A DNA stretch of 46,111 bases from Suillus spraguei (GCA_016800925.1 JABCPU010000495.1:1-46111), one strand, 5' to 3'; counted from the first letter of the stretch, positions 10,552 to 22,485 are shown. Made by a program: numbers and translations. The notes: generated from the sequence alone by a model not told the origin.

Positions 10552-11513
10552 TGTAGCGAGAAAAGTCACGCTGACCATCAAAACCCTGTTTTTGGCAAGC
10601 GTCTCATTAATGTCTGCGGCGGCAACCGAAGGATTCCCTTATAGCGATGAAATAGCCTTTTCACTCTGCTAACGCAGAACCGTTCTTCTTCCGCGAACCC
10701 TTACCAGATCCTCGCACCGATGCCCTCATGTCCTGTCCTATTCCATCTAGAATCTATTGATGCGTAGTTTCCTCGCTTCCGCCGTTACTAAACCTACGGC
10801 AGGATTTACCTTATGTCTCAAGGGGCCGCTGCACGCTGCACACCTGATAATTAAGTACCCCATTTATTTTCTTTCTCGCTACCGGACTTGCATAGTTATC
10901 TCGTATGCACTTGCATATGTTAAAAAGGACTGAACATACATACCGTCACTTACTTCCCATTACATCCCTTCACTAGAACTTAGTATTAGAAACACTCGCT
11001 AGTCGCAATCTATTTGCATTTGAACATTTCTCCGTTCGAACCATGCTCATTGATTTAACTGCCGGTAACTTTACCACTCGAAGTACTGCGCGACTTTCGA
11101 CTTCGCTACTCGTAACCGGACCGCGGCCAGTGATCTCGCTGGGTCGCTTTCTCTCTTGTCTGCATTCCTGCTTGTACAGAAGTTGCCGCTACCGCTACCG
11201 CACCGCCGGTAGTTATAACATTTCATCCGCCCAAGCAACTTTGTTCCTGCCCTCGCTAGCTAACCATAGCAGCTATCGTTACCGCGCGTGTACCGCTGAC
11301 ACCGCGCTAGTACTGCCGACATACCGCTACCGCCGCTAATCTCGGAAATCAGAATCCTCACAGCCAATTTAGTACTTCATTGTTTCCTTTGCACTAACTT
11401 AGAAGGAATTGCTTCTATCTGCAGTCCTCTTGGGTCGAACATCTCACTTGCACCTTTAGTAGGATTAACGCTGCGCTTATACTTAGGCCAGCACTAGTTT
11501 CTTCGTTTCAACA
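10552..11513 (+). repeat. LTR-like repeat, family L3, in pol of copy A
   Basis: 962 bp starting TGTAGCGAG and ending TTCGTTTCAACA. A second copy lies in copy D at 34927-35871, also in plus orientation. The two inserted at different sites, so the repeat unit is defined by its breakpoints. The flanks suggest a GGT/AGT duplication of 3 nt if the unit is taken as GTAGC...CAAC, or almost none if TG...CA is used; the boundary is unresolved. Its GC-rich ACCGCT words resemble L2. Strand is arbitrary. No ORF of interest. Confidence 0.65.
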
Positions 11514-11962
11514 GTCCAGAGGAGATAAGTACCAACCATGGAAGATCAGAGATAAGGTTTGGCTATCTGCTGCTAATCTTAGACTCAAACTCCCATTGCA
11601 GAAACTCGCACCAAAACAATACGGACCTTTTCCAATCATCAATGTCTTATCACCCATCACGTTTACACTCAAACTCCCTCCGCAATGGAAGATTCACCCC
11701 ACTTTCCATGCTTCTGTATTATTGTCCTATAGTGAAAACGACGTACACGGACCGAACTTCCTTGAACCACCGCCTGATATCATCGAAGAAGAAGAAGAAT
11801 ATAAATAGAAGCAATTCTTTCCCATAAAGGAACCGGCAATTGCCAACGCTATCTTGTCTCTTGGAAAGGATATTCATCAGCAGATAACGAATGGATCCCC
11901 AAAAGAATTTAGCAAACTCCGCACGGATCCTGACTGCTTATAAGAAACGACACGCTCTTTGA
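11514..11962 (+). pseudogene. pol of copy A, part 3: integrase tail and chromodomain
   Basis: Continues the integrase C-terminal domain (KLAPKQYGPFPI, FHASVLLSY) to an acidic EEEEEYK stretch, where TAG 11806-11808 and a frameshift occur. The chromodomain follows, recognisable as [15 protein letters not shown] (about 11848-11895). Chromodomains of this class bind methylated histone H3 tails in chromoviruses and steer integration to heterochromatin. The ancestral stop is TGA 11960-11962, 29 nt before the third ORF. Confidence 0.82.
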
Positions 11963-12127
11963 ATTCAAACCAGCCCCATAAAACATTCAATATGACTTCC
12001 CCCACAAACGCCTCGTTTCCCACTACTTACATCCACCCTGTCACTGAAGAAAATTATACCACCACTGACCACTATGCTGACCTCATCCAAAACATTGATG
12101 GAAACTCCTTCATCAAAGCTGCCTTCC

Positions 12128-12605
12128 TGTTATGAACTGGGGTGGCATCACCAGCGACAGTGAAAAGACACAGACGGTCTGCTGGGAAGTTCTACAATGT
12201 CCAGAAGAGGACAAGGTGAAAGTACAAGGAACGCGTTCCAAGTACTATCAAGGGTTCAGCCTCAAAGACAAGTCTAAGAGGTTCTACGAGAATAGAGACT
12301 AAGACTAAGGAGTGCTTAGACTTAGAGACGATTCAAGACGACTAAAGATTGGGGATCTTTAGCGAAGAGGAATACAGGTAAAACCCAGTAAGATTAAAGT
12401 AAAGTATACAAGTGTAATACAATGTGCTTAAATAGGTCAATATGTGCACACGGACCAAGAGAGACATGAGAACATAAGTGCGTATCCAAAGAAGGAAGGC
12501 AACTATAGTCCAGATGCGTTGAGCATATGAGTCAGAGTCATGTTATGTAATATACAAGTAAAGAGGACGAAAATAGAATGAATAGGGGCATGTACGACTG
12601 TAACA
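12128..12605 (-). repeat. 3' LTR of copy B
   Basis: 478 bp, TGTTATGAACTGG to GACTGTAACA on the plus strand; near-identical to 29479-29956. It is followed on its internal side by the polypurine tract (12606-12616, read on minus as AAGGGGGTAA). Confidence 0.93.
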
Positions 12606-12622
12606 TTACCCCCTTATTACAT

Positions 12623-12641
12623 GGAAAGTCACTGACTTTCA
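12623..12641 (-). promoter_or_regulatory. Conserved hairpin at the third-ORF stop, copy B
   Basis: On the minus strand TGAAAGTC-AGT-GACTTTCC forms a 7-bp stem with a 3-nt loop. The TGA stop of the third ORF is in the 5' arm. It is the same element as in copies A, C, D and E, lying between the third ORF and the polypurine tract. Confidence 0.55.
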
Positions 12642-14117
12642 TATATCGCTATTGGAGTCATAGACGGGATCATAGTTGTCATAGTTAGTGATGTCTTCAT
12701 CAGCAGCACTTCACCCTAACATATACATATAAGCTGCTTCTTCCTCTGCTATAGTCCTTGCTCGTCGACCTGCCTTTCTTTGTCGATGATTAATAAGATA
12801 CTGCTCCCACCTACGAAGTGCATCATAAAATCTGTCGTCCTTCCAAGTAAGCATAAACGGGGGATCTCCAAGACGCTGAGGGCAGTAGATAGACAGGTGG
12901 GCAGGGGCGTGTCGCAGACAAATTTGACACTGATATTCGGGGCAATTCTTTTGTTGATGTCCTATGATACCACAGAATCGATATTTCATATTTTCGTCAG
13001 TGTTGGAAGTAGACATGCATAATGGCAAGGGTGAAATGATGGGTTTGGGACTAATGGATCTGGCACGCTTCTTTCCCTTCCATCGCACCATACAACTTAA
13101 AGTGAAGGCATTGTTGCGTCTGAGCTGCTCTTGCTGTTTAGTGGTAAGAGTGTATGCTGACATTGGGAGATCAGGCGTAGTTGCTTGTTCAGCAATCGTA
13201 AGGAGTTCGTCAGAGGAGGAAGGGGACGTTATGCTGAAGTCCTTTACTAGGACTGGCGAGACAGGGTCCATTGGACCAAATGATGATGGGATAAACATTG
13301 GAGGGTGAATATGGAGGTCGCAAAGTCAAGGACCAAGTGCCACCAACTCAGCGACAGGGACTCCTAACATTTTCACAGATTTACACTGCTCGTCTGTGCA
13401 AGGTTCTTATAACCATGCAGGATGATCGTGGGATACTATAACAGAGGGTGGTGAGGTTGGTCGTTCAATGGGAGATGGAGTTCATGGAGAAGTGAGGTCT
13501 GCTTGAGTTTGCTGTAGATCAGTAATGGCTTCTTCGACTAAATTTCTGGCTGCTCTTGTCTCCACAACCGATTGCTGGATAGTTTCGACGACTGCGTTGG
13601 TGAGCTGTCCAATTTCTTGAACAGCAGTATATAAGCCAGCAAAGGCATCAATGTTAGAATAAACACACGAAGAAGGGGGTCGAGGGACTGGAAGTGGGTC
13701 TGTATCTCTTTGTGAAGCGGGAGGTTGAGCAACACCTGCTTGACATTCGGCCACAATGTGAATAGCTTCTTCAACATTGCTCTTAAAAGAACAGGGAAGC
13801 AACAGCATTGCATAAGAATGAATATGTTTCTGTAGATGTAAGATGCGCTGGCGATACATGATTTCTGTGGTTTCATTGATGGTAGTTTCGATGAGGGCGG
13901 CGGTGCGGATGATGTTGATGAGAAGTAAAGCAGGGAAGGCACCTCTTTTGGTGAGGATTCTTTCAATCTCAAGGGCATGTCCTTCACATAGAAGGGCGGC
14001 TTCAATATAAGAGGTGTTGTTGATTTTGGTGGCAAGGGTTCCGTAGTTTTCTGCGTCGGAATCAGAGTCATTGTTGGTAATGGTGACGGGGGTGATCTAT
14101 GCAGTGGGAAAAGACAT
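12639..14117 (-). pseudogene. Third ORF of copy B
   Basis: ATG at 14117-14115 (MSFPTA), then an in-frame TAG six codons later. The N-terminal helical region (LLCEGHALEIERIL, SYAMLLLPCSFKS) and the coiled-coil-like stretch AVQEIGQLTNAVVETIQQ follow, with a stop near 13482. The C-terminal half is open at 13298-12711. There the first knuckle has lost its leading Cys (KYRFCGIIGHQQKNC) but the second motif CQICLRH...HLSIYC, PPFMLTWKDDRFYDAL and the tail remain. The stop TGA is at 12641-12639 inside the hairpin. The expected product is about 490 aa; no database family is recognised beyond the zinc knuckle. Confidence 0.78.
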
Positions 14118-14172
14118 TTCGAAAGGCTTTAGTTGATCAAGTGCTGGTGCGGTTTGATTGACTGAGGAATAT

Positions 14173-16377
14173 TCAGAGGGAATGTCGCTTCTTATAAGCA
14201 TTCAGGATTCGAGCGGAGTTCTTTAAGTTCTTTTCTGGGAGCCACTCATTATCTCCTGATGGATATCCTGTCCAAGACACAAGATAGCGTCAGCGAATGC
14301 CGGTTCCATTGTGGGAAAGAATTGCTTCTATTTCGTATTCTTCTTCTTCTTCGATAATATCAGGTGGTGGTTCGGGGAAGTTTGGGCCGTGTATGTCTGT
14401 TTCGCTATAGGATGATAAGACAGAAGCATGGAAAGTGGGATGAATTTTACATTGTGGAGGGAGTTTGAGCATAAATGTGATGGGTGATAAGACATTGATG
14501 ATTGGGAAAGGTCCGTATCGTTTCGGCGCAAGTTTCTGCGATGGGAGTTTGAGTCCAAGATTAGTAGCAGATAGCCAGACCTTATCTCCGATCTTCCATG
14601 GAGTGTACTTCTCTCCTCTGGATCGTTTGGCCATTGTTTGCATCACAATGTTATGGCAGGCAATTGATTTTTCTCTTATCTTCTGCAGGGATCGTACTTG
14701 ATCTTCTGCTGCAGGGACGGACGAGTCAGGAATCAGGTGAGGGATAGTGCATGGTTCATATCCCATCATCAGATAGAAAGGTGATGCATTTCTTGCATCA
14801 TGTTTTCGGTGGTTGTGGACAAATTCGGCGACTGGTAGATGTTCTACCCAATCTTTAAGATTATTGCGGCAATAGATGCGCAAGTACATTTCTAGTTCTT
14901 GATTGAGCCTCTCAGTTTGACCATCAGTCTGAGGGTGATAAGCCGAGGATGGGGCGATGACGTAGTCAAGAAGTCGGGCAAGCTCCTTGGAGAAGTGAGA
15001 TAGGAATTGTGGGCCTCGATCTGAGATGACTTTGTCATGGAGCCCAAATCGACGGTAGACATGTTTCAAGAATAGTTTAGCAATGCCTTCGGAAGTAATG
15101 GTTTTCAGACAAGGGATAATAATTACCCCCTTTGTAAGGCCATGGTCTACCACGACCATGATACTGTCAAAGTCTCCAGAGACAGGGAGGTCAGTAATAA
15201 GATCGACAGAGACCTGAGAGAAAGGTCGAGTCGCAGATGAGGAGATCAGGGCAAGCGGAGGGCGAACAGGATGTGTATCTGCTTTCGTTTGCTGACAAAG
15301 GGCGCAACCCTCTACATATTTCCGAATATAAGAGCCCATAGCGGGCCACCAGGCTTCTCGTTTGATGAGTTCCTCAGTTTTGAAATACCGGGATGACCCG
15401 CGGTGGGATGATCATGATACCTTTTCAGGATATCGGGATGATGAGCCGGTGGAATGTAGGCACAATTCTTAAAATAGAGGATGTTTTCCTCAATTTTCCA
15501 ATCGGCGAGTGCCAACTTCATAGGGGGCAGACACACGCCATCAAGGGCGTCGGATGCAGTTTTGAAGACAGGGTCGTTGAGGGGGTCAGAGGATGATAAA
15601 ACATCCTTCAGGTCGGTGTCAATAAGATGAACGAATAGAGCATCAGGAAGGAGGGTCTGGTCCTCGTTATCATCTTTGCCAGAGTCGTAATTGGGTCGGC
15701 AAGATAGTGCATCAGGTACTGCTACTTTAGTACCTGCAATGTGATGCAGTTCAATGTCGTAAATAGACAAAAGCAGTTGCCAATGTGCTTGGTGATGGGT
15801 AAGCTTCTGTGCACTTCTAAAGTACAGAAGGTTTTTGTGGTCGGTGAATACCAGGACGGGATGTGGGTTCCCTTCAAGATAATGATGCCATTCATTCAAT
15901 GCCCGGATTACGGCGAGGAGTTCCCGATCAAAGATTTGGTAATTGCGTTCTGCAGGGTTCAAAGACTGTGAGAGGTATGCACATGGGTGATAAACACCAT
16001 TCTCATCGGTCTGCAAGAGAACTCCACCAGTCGCTACAAGTGAAGCATCAGTAGCAATAGCAAATTGTTGGGAGGGATCAGGGTTACAGAGTACTGGTTG
16101 GGATGTGAAGCATTGTTTCAGTTCTTCGAAGGTATCCATACATTTGGTTGACCAATCAAAGGCTTTATCTTTCTTTGTTAATTCGATAACAGGTCGGGCG
16201 ATATCAGAGTAGTGGGAAATGAATGTTTGGTAGAAGTTGCAAAAACCGAGGAATGACCAGACTTCTTTTACAGATTTCGGTGTTGGCAATTCAGTGATTC
16301 CCTTGGTTTTGGCAGTATCCATAGCAACTTGTCTGGGGCAAATTATCATTCAGAGGTATTCCACTTCTTCTGCATTG
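14173..16377 (-). pseudogene. pol of copy B, C-terminal block: RNase H, integrase, chromodomain
   Basis: Reads from the RT thumb (MIICPRQVAMD, 16349) through RNase H with the catalytic Asp kept (IATDASLVATGG) and [10 protein letters not shown]. The frame shifts near 15390 inside the integrase HHCC region (AGHPG). It then continues from 15339 through CALCQQ, VDLITDLP, SDRGPQF and TERLNQELE (complete DDE set) to the EEEEEYE linker. TGA 14292-14290 replaces the first Arg of RRYLVSW at the chromodomain entry; the remainder runs to the original stop at 14175-14173. The block is truncated at 16377 exactly where L4 is inserted (flank CATTG). Confidence 0.9.
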
Positions 16378-17659
16378 TGTCATATACCGTACATTCAGGT
16401 CTAGATCAAATCCAATCCATGGACATCCAGACACCCAACCTACACATATCTGATCCACCCATCCAATCCAGTTCACATATCCGATCCACCCATCCACTCC
16501 AATCCATATCCATCCGTGTCCATATCCAATCCGAGTTCATATCCGAACTATTCCCGTGCACCTGCGCATTACCCCTTTTAGAATATACCTGTGTCTCCGG
16601 CTTCTGGGTATCTCTGTGCTTCCGGTTCTCGGTGATCTCTGCCTCCGTCTTGATAAGTATTTCGTACGAGCTTCATCTCCAAGTTCATAGCCTTATGTCC
16701 CGCTGTACTTACTAATGTGTTTCCGTATGCTTCAGACATAGCCTCGGACTTTCCGTACTTACCCTCCGGCATGCTCCTACAGTATATAAACTTGTAGTAC
16801 AACTCCTGCAGACCTTAGTCTGATTCATTGTTCCTACTTCTGTATATTCCTTTGATTACTCTGTATCCTGTTATCATGTCTATATAACTCCGTTTCCATT
16901 CTTGCACTTGGGCTCCGGCCCTTGTAAAGCTTCTGACTCAGGCCTATGGGATCACACCCTAGGCCGGAGCTTTGATCCTATGTGCTATAATCTTTTCAGA
17001 CTTCGTCCATCTCCGTCTATCATCTGTTTCACCTCCGACTCTACCTTTGGTAGTCTTATACTGTCTGTTTCTATTCCGGACCTTGTCCGGAGTAGTCTAT
17101 ACTATCTCTACACCATATCCGGACCTACTCCTCTCTAGTAGCCAACACTTCCTCTAAGATCCACAGAGCTATGCTCATCCAATCATCCAATCATCCAATC
17201 ATCCGCTCCTCCGCTCCGACCTTCGGACCCCTAGTCCTCCGGATCCATCCTATCCTATCCTCTGACATCTATGGATCATCTTTCCCTCCGGAGCTCTGCT
17301 CCTATCCTGCCCTGGACTTTGTCCAGTGGTCCATCCTTCATCCGTTCTACTTGGAGCTTGTTCCAGTAGTGTTACCATTACTCCCTACCTTCCGGAAATA
17401 GTTCCGGCGCATTCCCGCGCTCATCCGGAAGTCCATCGGAGCTCTGTCGAGCTATCCTGCCTTAGAGTTCATCCGGACCCTCCATCCGGACTTCACCAGA
17501 ACTCTCCCTTGGACTTCATCCGAAATTAAGGGCACATACTTGGGTAAGGGGCACAGCGTACAAGCTGAGGCCAAGCCCCTTTGACCTTACAACCCTCTGG
17601 TACAACCCCATGTAAGACCAGGACTTCTTACTAATCTCCAGTTTTGCATGGTCATAACA
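16378..17659 (+). repeat. Solo LTR, family L4, plus orientation, left inversion junction
   Basis: 1282 bp from TGTCATATACCG to GGTCATAACA, with TATATAAA at 16783-16790. The left 150 bp are a pyrimidine-rich minisatellite of CCATATCCAATCC-like units, and there is a CCAATCAT run near 17178. The left flank is CATTG and the right flank is GACCC, which do not match each other. They match the flanks of the other L4 copy (20507-29433) in inverted sense, showing that the intervening segment was flipped. Confidence 0.88.
16783..16790 (+). promoter_or_regulatory. TATA box in the L4 LTR
   Basis: TATATAAA about 400 bp into the LTR. It supports the plus orientation of the L4 copy at 16378 and the reading of the repeat as an LTR. 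Confidence 0.5.
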
Positions 17660-17747
17660 GACCCTGAAACCTGATAAAGCCCTAACGGACAGCAAGACCG
17701 TGCGTGTAGGCACAGAGAAAGTATAACTCACCAGACAAATCACCATC

Positions 17748-18583
17748 ATGACTACCACCAAAGAATTTGAATACAAAATCGGTCTTCTGACCAGTTTTGA
17801 TGGAGATCGCGACAACTCTCTAGAATTCATCCAATCATGCAATCTATGCTTTGATATCAACGAAAAGCTTTACACCACCGACAAGCAGAAAATCATTTTC
17901 ATTACATCCTTCATGACCGAGAAGAATGCCAAATCTTGGAAAGAACAATTTCTTGCTCACGCTCAGTCAACCGATTCCTCTGGACAAAGGTCAGTTACGG
18001 GATGTTGAAGAATTTTATGAAAAGCTTCAATGAAGCTTTTGAACCAGTGGATACCAGAGGAACTGCATTAACAAAGCTCAGGGACCTCAAACAAGGAAGC
18101 GGCGATCTTCATACCTATATCGCTGACTTTGAGGCACTTGCAGCCAAGGCTCACATCACCGACGATGCAACAAAGATTCAATTCTTCCAAGACGGCCTCA
18201 ACTTAGGTATCCTAACCAAGCTTTTTGTGCCAGGAGACGTCTTAGAGATATTCTGTAACGTTGTATTACAATGCGTTTCCATTGATAACTCCCACCACCG
18301 CCTTCTAGCATTACGAGCACGTCATGCTCTGCAGCAGAAGAAGAAGAACTATGGAAACACGTGTTACACACCCAATCATGATTCAAATGCAATGGTCATA
18401 GATTGGATCTCCAATACGGAAAGATCTGAATGCATGAAAAGAGGACAATGCTTTGGATGCAAGAAAACCGGACACTGTATTCACAACTGTCCTGACAGAA
18501 AGAAGAAAACTCTGCTCCGTCAAACCGAGGTTAAAGACGAAGAAGAAGAAGAAACTGTGAGATGGCTTGTAGAGGATTTTTAA
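17748..18583 (+). pseudogene. gag of copy B
   Basis: ATG 17748 in a good context (CATCATG). The capsid-like region runs MTTTKEFEYKIG to AHAQST, then a 1-nt deletion near 17990 (GGACAAAGGTC) shifts the frame, and gag continues from 17936 in frame 2. The zinc knuckle CFGCKKTGHCIHNC is at about 18451-18492. The Glu-rich tail ends at GAG GAT TTT TAA (18581-18583). Pol overlaps in the -1 frame over roughly 18533-18583. Apart from the one deletion the gene is complete at about 278 codons. Confidence 0.9.
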
Positions 18584-20506
18584 ATTGGAGAAACAAAGAT
18601 TCAACGTATGTTTCTCCCAATGTATTACTAAGACTTGTACGTGCTGTAGGTGAAAGAAAAGAACTTCATATTCCCATCACCCTTCACTCACGTACATGCT
18701 TAAAATCCGTCGACACCACCGCTGTCATTGATTCGGGCGCAGCAGGAACGTTCATTTCCGAGGAGTTTGTGAAACTCCATCAAATCACACGATGAAAACT
18801 CAAAACACCATTTCAAGTTACTACGGCAGATGGAACTCTTATCAAAGGAGGGCCGATCACGCACTACTGTCTCCTAGTGGTCAAAATTGACGAACGAACC
18901 ATGTATGGAAAATTCAATATCACTAAACTAGGATGAAGAGATCAAATCCTTCTGGGAATTCCGTGGTTACGTGCAATGAACCCGAGTATAGATTGGGCCG
19001 CTGAAACACTCGCCCTCCCTCGAACAATGAAATCCGATGAAATTGAAATTGACTTAGATACCAATTGGAAGGAGAACGGGCTGCCCCCGGCTTTCCATTG
19101 CCATCCCAAGAAATGGCAAAATTCACAACTTCTGAGATCCCTCGTCGCCTCTCCTATTAATGTTCCTGATGTTCCAAAAGACCCGGAACCTGAAGTGCGA
19201 ACGCCACGTACTACAAACCCTACTCCCCGCATACAACTGCCGCGAGCAGTATCACCGATTCCTCACGCAGAAAAGCGCAAGAATGAATCCGAGCCCGAGT
19301 ATCGGATCAGACCAGAACCTATTGAGCAATGACCAATAGAAGAACAGAAGTATGGGAAAAGAAAAGCAGAAGAAGAAATCCCTGGACAAGATACAAATGT
19401 ACCAAAATTATCCAAGTTCTATGTTCCCCCCAAAAATCTTCAAATCCCTTCAGCTTCAATTGAAGAAATTCCTGACGATGAAGAACCTGTGCCCTCGTTA
19501 ATCCCAACAGAGGATGATGATCAATTCAACACTATGCAAGACGTCTGGCATGCGCCAGAAGTACGAGAGATTTCCTCTTATGAGCTTGGAGAAGGAGAAT
19601 TCCTTGTGGAATATGATACGGATGGAGTTAGCATGAGAATCATCGAAGAAATATCCATGGATACACCTCTCACACGTGATGGAACTTCCCGACTCGAACA
19701 ACTCCCCAACTATTCCACAAACTCCCTTCCTCCTCCGAAATACAGTAATAAAGCTCAGGAATTCGCTATGGATGAAAAGGAGAAGAAGAAGAAATCCTTT
19801 GAAGAATTGGTCCCGGAATACTTGCACAACTTCATGGATGTCTTTGCTAAAGACGGACTAAACAAACTACCCCCTGAACGCCCTGGTATTGATCATCGGA
19901 TTGATACTAAACCCGGTTTTATTCCTCGCATGTCCAAGATTTACCTGTTATTGGAGAAAGAATGCGCTGCCGTCAAAACATTTATCAATGAAAACATTGA
20001 AAAAGGCTTCATCTCAGAATCGAAGTCACCCCAAGCTAGTGGCTTTCTCTTTGTGGGAAAGAAGAGTGGAGAATTGCGTCCCTGTCAAGATTATCGCTAC
20101 ATCAATGAGTGGACAGTCAAAAACGCCTATCCGCTCCCACTCCCTATCTCCCTTGTTGCACGTCTTCACAATGCACAGTTCTTTACGAAAATGGATATCC
20201 TGTCCGGTTATAACAATATTCGCATCCATCCCGATGATCGCTGGAAAGCAGCATTTACCACAGAATTCGGCCTCTTCGAACCGAACATCATGTTCTTTGG
20301 CCTCTGTAATTCCCCAGCAACTTTCCAAGCGTACATGAATTGTACCTTCCAACAGGAAATCAATGAAGGATGGATGGTTATCTACATGGATGATATCCTG
20401 ATTTTCTCCACAACAATGGCAGAACACTGTGAACGAACCAGACGGGTTTTGATGAAAATACGAAAGGAACATTTGTTCCTGAAACCGGAAAAATGCACCT
20501 TCAATG
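18533..20506 (+). pseudogene. pol of copy B, N-terminal block: protease, linker, RT
   Basis: A single frame from the gag overlap to the L4 junction, broken only by three TGA codons: 18793-18795, 18934-18936 and 19330-19332. Protease active site DSGAAGTF, flap-side region and LLGIPWL are present. The linker is rich in Pro, Glu and Lys and ends with MQDVWHAPEVR. RT has KKSGELRPCQDYRYIN, NAYPLPLP, FFGLCNSPATFQ and intact YMDD (20383-20394). The frame ends in the L4 LTR after KPEKCTFN. The missing C-terminal part is at 16377-14173 on the minus strand. Confidence 0.9.
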
Positions 20507-20977
20507 TGTTATGACCATGCAAAACCGGAGATTAGTAAGAAGTCCTGGTCTTACATGGGGTTGTACCGGAGGGTTGTAAGGTCAAAGGGGCTTGGCCTCA
20601 GCTTGTACGCTGTGCCCCTTACCCGAGTATGTGCCCTTAATTTCGGATGAAGTCCAAGGGAGAGTTCTGGTGAAGTCCGGATGGAGGTCCGGACGAACTC
20701 TAAGGCAGGATAGCTCGACAGAGCTCCGATGGACTTCCGGATGAGCGCGGGAATGCGCCGGAACTATTTCCGAAGGTAGGGAGTAATGGTAACACTACTG
20801 GAACAAGCTCCAAGTAGAACGGATGAAGGATGGACCACTGGACAAAGTCCAGGGCAGGATAGGAGCAGAGCTCCGGAGGGAAAGATGATCCATAGATGTC
20901 AGAGGATAGGATAGGATGGATCCGGAGGACTAGGGGTCCGAAGGTCGGAGCGGAGGAGCGGATGATTGGATGATTGG

Positions 20978-21451
20978 TGTTACAGTCGTACGTGCCCCTA
21001 TTCATTTTCCCTTTATACTCTTACTTGTATATCATGTCACATGACTCTGACTCATATGCTCAACGCATCTGTACAACACATGCCTTCTTTATTAGGATAC
21101 GCAGTTACATTCTCATGGTTACCTGGTCTGTGCCATATATCTACCTATTTAAGCACAGTGCACTTGTAGTAGATTCCCTACTTTAATCTTACTGGGTTTT
21201 ACCTGGAACATCCTTCGCTTAGGTCTCCAACCTAAGTCGTCTTGAATTGTCTCTAAGTCTAAGCACTCCTTAGCCTTAGTCTCTATTCTTGCAGAACCTC
21301 TTGGACTTATCCTTGAGGCCAGACCCTTGATCGTACTCGGAATGCGTTCCTTGTACTTTCACCTTGTCCTCTTGTGGACATTGTAAGAACCTCCCAGCAG
21401 ACCGTCTGTGTCTTTTCACTGTCGCTGGTGATGCCACCCCAGTTCGTAACA
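20978..21451 (+). repeat. 5' LTR of copy C
   Basis: 474 bp, TGTTACAGTCG to GTTCGTAACA. TATTTAAG at 21146-21153, predicted RNA start ACTTTAATCTT at 21180-21190. Confidence 0.94.
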
Positions 21452-21465
21452 AAAGATTATAAAGT
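21452..21465 (+). promoter_or_regulatory. Damaged self-primer site, copy C
   Basis: AAGATTATAAAGT differs from the AAGATTAAAGT of copies A, B and D by two inserted bases. This breaks the 11-nt match to the RNA start and probably blocks self-priming. Confidence 0.6.
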
Positions 21466-21651
21466 CCATCTGATCGTCGACTATCCAGTCTTCGACCCCG
21501 AACCCTGATTACCTAGATCAGCAGACTAGCATACACGTATGCTGAGCAGATTGTCAAGAGAAGCCCTCTGACAGAAGACAAGCCCTAATGGACAGCAAGA
21601 CAGCGCGTGTAGGCATCGAGAAAGTATAACTCACCAGACGAATCACCAAAT

Positions 21652-22485
21652 ATGGCGACCAAAGAATTCGAATACAAGATCGGCCAGCCAAAAGGCTTTG
21701 ATGGAGATCGCAACAACTCTCGTGAGTTTATCCAGTCGTGCAATCTGCACTTCGACATCAATGAAAAGCTTTACACTACCGACAAACAGAAGATCATTTT
21801 CATAACGTCCTTCATGACTGAAAGGAATGCCAAATCCTGGAAAGAGCAATTCCTCGACCATGCTCAATCAACCGACACCTCCGGACAAAAAGTTGGTTAT
21901 GGGACAATGATAGATTTTATGAAAAGCTTCAAAGAAGCCTTCAACCCAGTGGACACAAAAGGAACTGCACTCACGAAACTCAGGGATCTCAAACAAGGAA
22001 GCAGAGATCTTCACACCTATATCGCTGACTTTGAGGCACTTGCAGCCAAGGCTCATATCACCGATCATGCAACAAAGATCCAATTCTTCCAAGATGGCCT
22101 GAATTGGGGCATCCTTACAAAGCTTTTCGCACTAGGAGATGTCTCCGAAGTATTCTGAGACGTTGTGCTGCAATGCTTTTCTATTGACAACTCCCATCAT
22201 CGTCTCCAAGCCATGAGGACACATCATGCTCCACAACAGAAGAAGAAGAACTATGGAAATGCACAATACATCCCTAATCATGATTCCAACGCAATGGTCA
22301 TAGATCGAATCTCCGACACGGAGAGATCTAATGCATGAAGAGAGGACAATGCTTCGGATGCAAGAAGACAGGACACTGTATTCACAACTGTCCTGACAGA
22401 AAGAAGAAAACCCCACTCTGACAAACGAAGTCAAAGAAGGGGAAGACGATGAAGAAACTGTAAGGCAGATTGTCGGGATTTTTGA
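21652..22485 (+). pseudogene. gag of copy C
   Basis: ATG 21652 (MATKEFEYKIGQ). The capsid-like region is open for 168 codons to TGA 22156-22158, which replaces Arg in VF*(D/N)VVLQC. The remainder continues to NAMVIDRISDTERS, where a 1-nt deletion near 22330 shifts the frame. The knuckle CFGCKKTGHCIHNC starts at 22350. Two more 1-nt deletions lie in the charged tail, one near 22426 and one just before the gag end. The gag end is set by comparison with copies B and D. Confidence 0.88.

Larger units (their letters stand above)
17660..20506 (+). other. Inverted segment of copy B
   Basis: Leader, gag, protease, linker and RT of copy B in plus orientation, although the rest of copy B is minus. Its outer ends GACCC (17660-17664) and CAATG (20502-20506) are the reverse complements of GGGTC (29434-29438) and CATTG (16373-16377). 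Flipping the segment restores both 5-bp TSDs and a continuous 7.6-kb element. Confidence 0.9.

Noticed and set aside
11043..11339. 98-codon ORF rich in Arg, Ser, Tyr
   Set aside because: Translation of the ACCGCT-type words of the L3 repeat; broken in the second L3 copy.
17178..17210. Short CCAATCAT tandem run as a possible CRISPR or telomere-like repeat
   Set aside because: Only a few units without spacers, inside an LTR; a simple repeat.
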